Of a stretch of DNA of 64,000 bases, positions 59,928 to 64,000 are shown piece by piece (position 1 is the stretch's first letter; each line of letters starts with the position of its first letter). The notes beneath the pieces are model-generated. The model did not search any database and had not been told where the DNA came from. It worked only from the letters and a program-made list of their open reading frames with translations. The stretch is taken from the NCBI RefSeq assembly GCF_000626635.1, contig NZ_CP007451.1:1984001-2048000 (forward strand). Direction: 5' to 3'. A program made the translations under genes and the position numbers. This stretch comes from Draconibacterium orientale. GTDB taxonomy: Bacteria; Bacteroidota; Bacteroidia; Bacteroidales; Prolixibacteraceae.

Positions 59928-60087
59928 AGGTTTCCTTTGCTAAAAGGTAGTAATACTATTACGAAACTCAATGAAATTGGTTTATGAGCCGGTTTGTGAA
60001 GAAACATTTAAATAGCAATGGTTTTTGCGGGCAGCGATTTTACGGATAAAAACAGATAATGTAAATTTACGTGAATACTAAAGCTGA

Positions 60088-60912
60088 ATGGAATTAAACA
60101 AGGTACATAGTGTTATTCGTGTGCTGGCAGAAGCCGGAAGAGCGATCATTGAAGTGTATGAAAGTAACGACTTTGATGAGCAGCGTAAATCGGATAATAC
60201 TGCTGTTACGCGGGCCGACAAAGCGTCGAGTAAGATTATAAATGCCGGCCTTGTACAAATATTTCCCGAAATTCCTGTTTTAGATGAAGAAACCAATTTC
60301 CCGGAGTACAAGATTCGTAAAACCTGGGAGAATTACTTTTTGGTCGATCCGCTGGATGGCACAAAGGAGTTTATTAAACGAAACGGTGAATTTTGTATCA
60401 ACATCGCATTGATTAACAAAACTGCCCCGGTATACGGATGGATTTACGAACCCTTGAAAGAAAAAGGCTGGTTCTGTGGTAACGGCGAAGGGATTTATGC
60501 GTTCGACAGCAAAGGGAATTTCAAAGAAATGCAGAAGCCGGAGCCCTACAACGGAAAAATAAGAGTGGCTACCAGTCGCTCGTTTTTTAAGCCCCGCGAA
60601 GCCGAGCTGATTGAAAAAATGAAAGGCACCTTTGAGCTGGAGATACTGCACTGCGGCAGTTCGAAAAAGCAAATCGAGATCATTAAAGGAAACGCCGATA
60701 TGTACCTTAAAGCCGGTCCCTGCTCGGAGTGGGATACAGCTCCCGGCCAGCTAATGGTGGAAGAGTTTGGCGGTACCGTTTTTCGTCAGGATACCTTCGA
60801 AACCATGGCCTACAACAAAGCCGATCTTATAAATCCACATTTTGTAATGCTGAGCGAAAGGCTTAATACCCCCGATTTTATTGCATTTATGCAGCAAATA
60901 ATTCAGGAGTAG
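60088..60912 (+). CDS. cysQ: 3'(2'),5'-bisphosphate nucleotidase
   Basis: A 274-residue inositol-phosphatase-fold enzyme that removes the 3'-phosphate from PAP, a by-product of sulfate activation. Metal-site motifs are AVTRADKASSKIIN, DEETNFPEYK, the LVDPLDGTKEFIKRNGEFCI block and, C-terminal, CSEWDTAPGQLMVEEFGG. All metal ligands appear intact. No sulfate assimilation gene is in the window. The nearest neighbour is a small lipoprotein gene 94 bp downstream. Confidence 0.92.
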   Translation: MELNKVHSVIRVLAEAGRAIIEVYESNDFDEQRKSDNTAVTRADKASSKIINAGLVQIFPEIPVLDEETNFPEYKIRKTWENYFLVDPLDGTKEFIKRNGEFCINIALINKTAPVYGWIYEPLKEKGWFCGNGEGIYAFDSKGNFKEMQKPEPYNGKIRVATSRSFFKPREAELIEKMKGTFELEILHCGSSKKQIEIIKGNADMYLKAGPCSEWDTAPGQLMVEEFGGTVFRQDTFETMAYNKADLINPHFVMLSERLNTPDFIAFMQQIIQE

Positions 60913-61006
60913 TTCGCCTGCTTAACTTTTCTTTTTGATAAATAAAACCTAACTTGTTCGGGTAGAACGGGACTTCCCCTTTTGTGTAAACCAAAAACAA
61001 ATAGTA

Positions 61007-61285
61007 ATGAAACGTACATTTATTTTATTGGCAGTGGTGGTAGTTGCAGCCTTCCTTTTTGCCGGATGCGCAACACAATCGTTTAAAAATATTGGCGATC
61101 CTCCGGGATTTATAAAAGGTGTTTTTCATGGTTTTATTTTACTGTTTAGTTTTATAGCCAGTCTTTTTACCGATTACGAAATTTATGCTTTCCCCAATGC
61201 TGGAGGCTGGTATAACTTTGGTTATCTTATTGGCGTGATGTTATTCTTTGGCGGTGGTGGTGCCGGCGCCAAATGCAAAAAATAG
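61007..61285 (+). CDS. Small lipoprotein with membrane helices
   Basis: A 92-residue protein with lipobox LFAGC (Cys 21). It is followed by a hydrophobic segment (GVFHGFILLFSFIASLF) and a glycine-rich one (GYLIGVMLFFGGGGAGAKCK). The DPPGFIKGVFHGFILLFSFI stretch is a pattern I have seen in small conserved lipoproteins of several phyla, without a known function. A single gene. Confidence 0.65.
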   Translation: MKRTFILLAVVVVAAFLFAGCATQSFKNIGDPPGFIKGVFHGFILLFSFIASLFTDYEIYAFPNAGGWYNFGYLIGVMLFFGGGGAGAKCKK

Positions 61286-61423
61286 ACGGCCCCGAAATAA
61301 ATTTTTTAGTTGCGAACAACATGCTGTGCAAAACTTGCGTTTGTTTACAAAAACTGACGCCGGTGTAATGCGTATCTTCGTGTTGGATTTTAAACAGAAA
61401 AACAGAAATAAAAATTTAATGAG

Positions 61424-61921
61424 ATGAATAGGATCGTTGTTCTTTTAGCAATTCTTGCAATTACTGCTTCTTCATGTAAGGTATTTCAAAAATCGTCGGG
61501 TCAGGCCGAATCGGCATATACTACCGACACTACAGCACCAACAAAAGTGTTTACTGTTCCGGGTAGCGAAACAACCACGCAGCCAACAGCTGTAGCAAAA
61601 CCCGAACCGGTAGCCGACGAAAAACCAATTGCAATACGTAAAGAGCAGGTTTCGTTTACCAGCGAGACGGATCAGACTGCAAACGCCGGAAACACGTTCT
61701 TCGTGATTTTGGGTTCGTTTAGCCAGTTGGATAATGCAAAAAATTACCGTACAACGCTAATTGATGAAGGTTTTACCCCAATCATTCTGCACAGCGAAAC
61801 CGGCTATTACCGTGTTTGTGTTAATTCGTACAAAGCAGAAACTGAAGCTCGTGGCAGAGTTGCACAAGTGCGCAATGCTTTCCCGAAATACGCTGATGTA
61901 TGGCTTTTAATTAAAGAATAA
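61424..61921 (+). CDS. SPOR-domain lipoprotein
   Basis: A 165-residue lipoprotein: signal and lipobox ITASSC (Cys 18), a Thr/Pro/Ala-rich linker (about 20-85), and a C-terminal SPOR domain (90-165; TFFVILGSFSQLDNAKNYRT, then GYYRVCVNSYKAETEARGRV). SPOR domains bind denuded peptidoglycan at division sites. Location in the periplasm follows from the signal. It has its own terminator at 61943-61969. Confidence 0.88.
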   Translation: MNRIVVLLAILAITASSCKVFQKSSGQAESAYTTDTTAPTKVFTVPGSETTTQPTAVAKPEPVADEKPIAIRKEQVSFTSETDQTANAGNTFFVILGSFSQLDNAKNYRTTLIDEGFTPIILHSETGYYRVCVNSYKAETEARGRVAQVRNAFPKYADVWLLIKE

Positions 61922-61942
61922 AAAATATTTCAAATTGATTTG

Positions 61943-61969
61943 AAAACGCCGCTTTATGCGGCGTTTTTT
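61943..61969 (+). terminator. Terminator after SPOR lipoprotein gene
   Basis: AAAACGCCGC-TTTAT-GCGGCGTTTT followed by more T's: a perfect 10-bp stem. Confidence 0.85.
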
Positions 61970-62054
61970 GTTTCTGTATGATGTCATTAGTGTGTGATAT
62001 ACTTGATTCAGATTCCTCGCGATGCTCGGAATGACAGGAGATTCAGGAGGCCGA

Positions 62055-62098
62055 ATGGAGGAGTGGATATTTGGGCGCCAAAATATCCACTCCTCCAT
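62055..62098. repeat. Perfect 18-bp inverted repeat
   Basis: ATGGAGGAGTGGATATTT (62055-62072) and AAATATCCACTCCTCCAT (62081-62098) around an 8-base center. It is flanked by GGAATGACAG (about 62025) and TGTCATTCTGAG (about 62118), arms of the dispersed Bacteroidota repeat family, so it is a repeat nested inside another. The region 61922-62325 has no gene. Confidence 0.75.
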
Positions 62099-62271
62099 CT
62101 TCTAATATCATAACCAGATGTCATTCTGAGCGTAATGCAATGAAGCGAAAGAATCTTTTTCATTATCCTATTTTTTGTGGACTATCATATTAGGAATCTT
62201 TAAAAATTCTTAAAATCAACAACAAAGGGCTTCCGGGTGTTATATTTTCAAAATTTATTGGAAATCAGTAT

Positions 62272-62279
62272 TACATTTG
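62272..62279 (+). promoter_or_regulatory. -7 promoter box of the dCMP deaminase gene
   Basis: TACATTTG, 46 bases before the ATG, matching TAnnTTTG. No clear -33 TTTG is seen. Confidence 0.5.
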
Positions 62280-62325
62280 TAATCGTTGCAAAAAATAAAT
62301 ACCCATTCTAGAAAGAAAAATTTTT

Positions 62326-62751
62326 ATGTGTAAAGACGAAAAACAGAAGTTACTTGATCAACGCTACCTGAAGATGGCTGATATATGGTCGCAAAACTCA
62401 TACTGTAAACGCCGCCAGGTAGGTGCATTAATTGTAAAGGATAAAATGATTATTTCTGACGGTTACAACGGTACGCCGGCAGGATTTGAAAATATATGCG
62501 AGGACGAAGACAACAAAACAAAACCATACGTGCTACACGCCGAGGCCAACGCCATTACCAAGGTGGCCAAGTCGGGTAACAGTAGCGACGGTGCCACTTT
62601 GTACGTTACCTCATCGCCTTGTTTAGAGTGTTCGAAATTGATTATTCAGGCCGGAATTAAACGTGTGGTTTTTACCGAGAGCTACCGCCTGGAGGATGGA
62701 ATAAACCTGTTAAAACGTGCTGATATTGAGGTGAAACAGGTTGACATTTAA
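62326..62751 (+). CDS. dCMP deaminase family protein
   Basis: A 141-residue zinc-dependent deaminase that makes dUMP from dCMP for thymidylate synthesis. The zinc/catalytic motif is VLHAEANAITK (His and Glu) with the PCLECSK pair (Cys-x2-Cys). The N-terminal CKRRQVGALIVKDKMIISDG and NGTPAGFENICED are typical of ComEB/dCMP deaminases. It lies 129 bp before the S41 peptidase gene in the same direction. Confidence 0.92.
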   Translation: MCKDEKQKLLDQRYLKMADIWSQNSYCKRRQVGALIVKDKMIISDGYNGTPAGFENICEDEDNKTKPYVLHAEANAITKVAKSGNSSDGATLYVTSSPCLECSKLIIQAGIKRVVFTESYRLEDGINLLKRADIEVKQVDI

Positions 62752-62880
62752 AGGCAAAAGTTGCAAGTGAAAAGGCAAAAGTGAAATTTTTCTTTACACT
62801 GCCGGTTGTTTTGCCGCCATTTTTTACATTAAAATCAGGTTGGGCTTGTTATCAGAAGTTCCGGCCATTGAAGAAAGCCT

Positions 62881-64000
62881 ATGAACAAGAAAACAACAAT
62901 ACTTTTACCTGTGCTGATCGCCATTGCTGTTGCTGCAGGTATTCTAATCGGAAACCTTTTAAGCCGAAATGCTGCTACTCCGGCATTCCATGGAATGGGA
63001 TTTTCGCAACCCAATAAAATATCTGCTATTCTCGACCTGGTTAACAGAGGCTATGTTGACAGTGTGAATACCAGCGAAATTGTAGAAAGTACGATTCCGG
63101 AAATACTTAAAAATCTCGATCCGCATACCACTTACATTCCTGCCCGCGACATGAGCGAAGTGCAGGAAGAAATGAGCGGTAATTTTTCTGGCATCGGGGT
63201 ACAGTTTTCTATTCAGGAAGATACGGTGCGTGTTATTGAAGTGATTTCTGGAGGCCCGTCGAGCCAGGTGGGCGTTTTGCCCGGCGACCGCATTGTAAGT
63301 GTAAACGATTCGCTGATTGCCGGGGTAAAGGTGCAAAACAACACGGTGATGTCGCTTTTGCGCGGCGAAAAAAACTCAAAAGTCCGGGTGGGCATTGTTC
63401 GCTCGGGTTATAATGATGAGCTGGAATTTGAAATTACCCGTGGCGACATTCCGTTATACAGCGTTGATGTGTCGTACATGATTGACGATCATACCGGCTT
63501 TATAAAAATCAGCCGTTTTTCGAATGCCACCTACCGCGAGTTTATGGAGGGAATGCTGAAACTGAAAGATGCAGGAGCCGAAAAAGTAATTATCGATTTG
63601 CGAAGCAACCCCGGTGGAGCACTGGTTGGCGTGTTGCAAATGGTTGACGAATTTCTGGCCAAAGGAGAACCTATTTTATATACCGAAGGCCTTCATCAGC
63701 AACGGAAAACCTACAATGCTTCGGCAAAAGCTACCTTCTCCGACATTGGTGTTTATGTAATGATCGACGAGTTTTCGGCATCGGCAAGCGAGATTTTTGC
63801 CGGTGCTATGCAGGATAACGACCGCGGATTTGTAATCGGGCGTCGTTCGTTCGGAAAAGGCCTGGTGCAGGAACAAATTCCACTGATGGACGGATCGGCA
63901 TTGCGCTTAACTGTGGCGCGTTTTTACACGCCCAGCGGACGCTGTATTCAAAGTTCGTACGAAGATGGCAACGAAGAGTATTACGATCATATTTACGAGC
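62881..64000 (+). CDS. S41-family C-terminal processing peptidase (CtpA-like), cut by window end
   Basis: The first 373 codons of a secreted or membrane-anchored carboxy-terminal protease. The N-terminal hydrophobic segment is TILLPVLIAIAVAAGILIGN. Next come an N-terminal helical part (ILDLVNRGYVDSVN, LDPHTTYIPARDM), a PDZ domain (about 100-190; GVQFSIQEDTVRVIEVISGG, LPGDRIVSVNDS), and the catalytic domain with the nucleophile Ser of EFSASASEIFAGA and the Lys of RRSFGKGLVQEQ. The stop lies beyond the window. The family cuts misfolded or tagged periplasmic proteins. Confidence 0.92.
   Translation, partial: MNKKTTILLPVLIAIAVAAGILIGNLLSRNAATPAFHGMGFSQPNKISAILDLVNRGYVDSVNTSEIVESTIPEILKNLDPHTTYIPARDMSEVQEEMSGNFSGIGVQFSIQEDTVRVIEVISGGPSSQVGVLPGDRIVSVNDSLIAGVKVQNNTVMSLLRGEKNSKVRVGIVRSGYNDELEFEITRGDIPLYSVDVSYMIDDHTGFIKISRFSNATYREFMEGMLKLKDAGAEKVIIDLRSNPGGALVGVLQMVDEFLAKGEPILYTEGLHQQRKTYNASAKATFSDIGVYVMIDEFSASASEIFAGAMQDNDRGFVIGRRSFGKGLVQEQIPLMDGSALRLTVARFYTPSGRCIQSSYEDGNEEYYDHIYE

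Overview
The window reads as chromosomal DNA of a Bacteroidota bacterium, most likely a Bacteroidales/Marinilabiliales-type lineage. Supporting signs are a PorZ-like type IX secretion protein, DUF6261 and Lacal_2735-type families, weak Shine-Dalgarno signals, promoters of the TAnnTTTG type, and intergenic repeats typical of the phylum. The genus is my inference; no rRNA is present.

Layout. 1-2.5 kb: an IS110-family element with a frameshifted recombinase, set among REP-like repeats. 2.6-16.5 kb: ordinary chromosome, with a TetR-AarF kinase pair, an acyl-CoA dehydrogenase, a subtilisin-like protease split by an in-frame stop, a TPR sensor kinase, a Usp fusion protein, an aldo/keto reductase and pheS. 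16.6-25.3 kb: an 8.6-kb integrative element in the 3' end of tRNA-Arg(CCT), flanked by a 15-bp direct repeat. It carries a frameshifted tyrosine integrase, an excisionase-like HTH protein, an AAA ATPase, a DUF1778-GNAT toxin-antitoxin pair, an XRE regulator and small secreted proteins. 25.3-34.4 kb: an aldo/keto reductase, a BCCT-Usp-ProX-like operon, and a divergent glycyl radical enzyme with its activase. 34.4-36.5 kb: a 138-bp tandem hairpin array, a DUF6261 gene and a 42-bp phased palindrome array.

36.7-44.2 kb is the most striking part. Five consecutive gene cassettes are separated by attC-like sites. The first 8-10 bases of every cassette are the exact reverse complement of the outer arm of the attC site that ends the same cassette, as integron cassette circularisation predicts. 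Their cargo resembles resistance genes: a macrolide efflux plus macrolide phosphotransferase operon with an apparent leader-peptide attenuator, a lincosamide nucleotidyltransferase, and a Tet-type efflux pump with its own leader. Two membrane proteins and a lipoprotein make up the rest. No integron integrase lies in the window, so it is a cluster of attC sites lacking an integrase here.

44.2-64 kb: a nine-PAS hybrid histidine kinase, a GFA-family gene interrupted by an IS200-type element, then housekeeping genes (M28 peptidase, DUF2797, polyprenyl synthase, ArsR-type regulator, rdgB, porZ, recO, a Memo-AMMECR1 fusion, cysQ, a SPOR lipoprotein, dCMP deaminase) and a C-terminal processing protease cut by the window edge. 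Family names are from motif recognition only; no database search was run.
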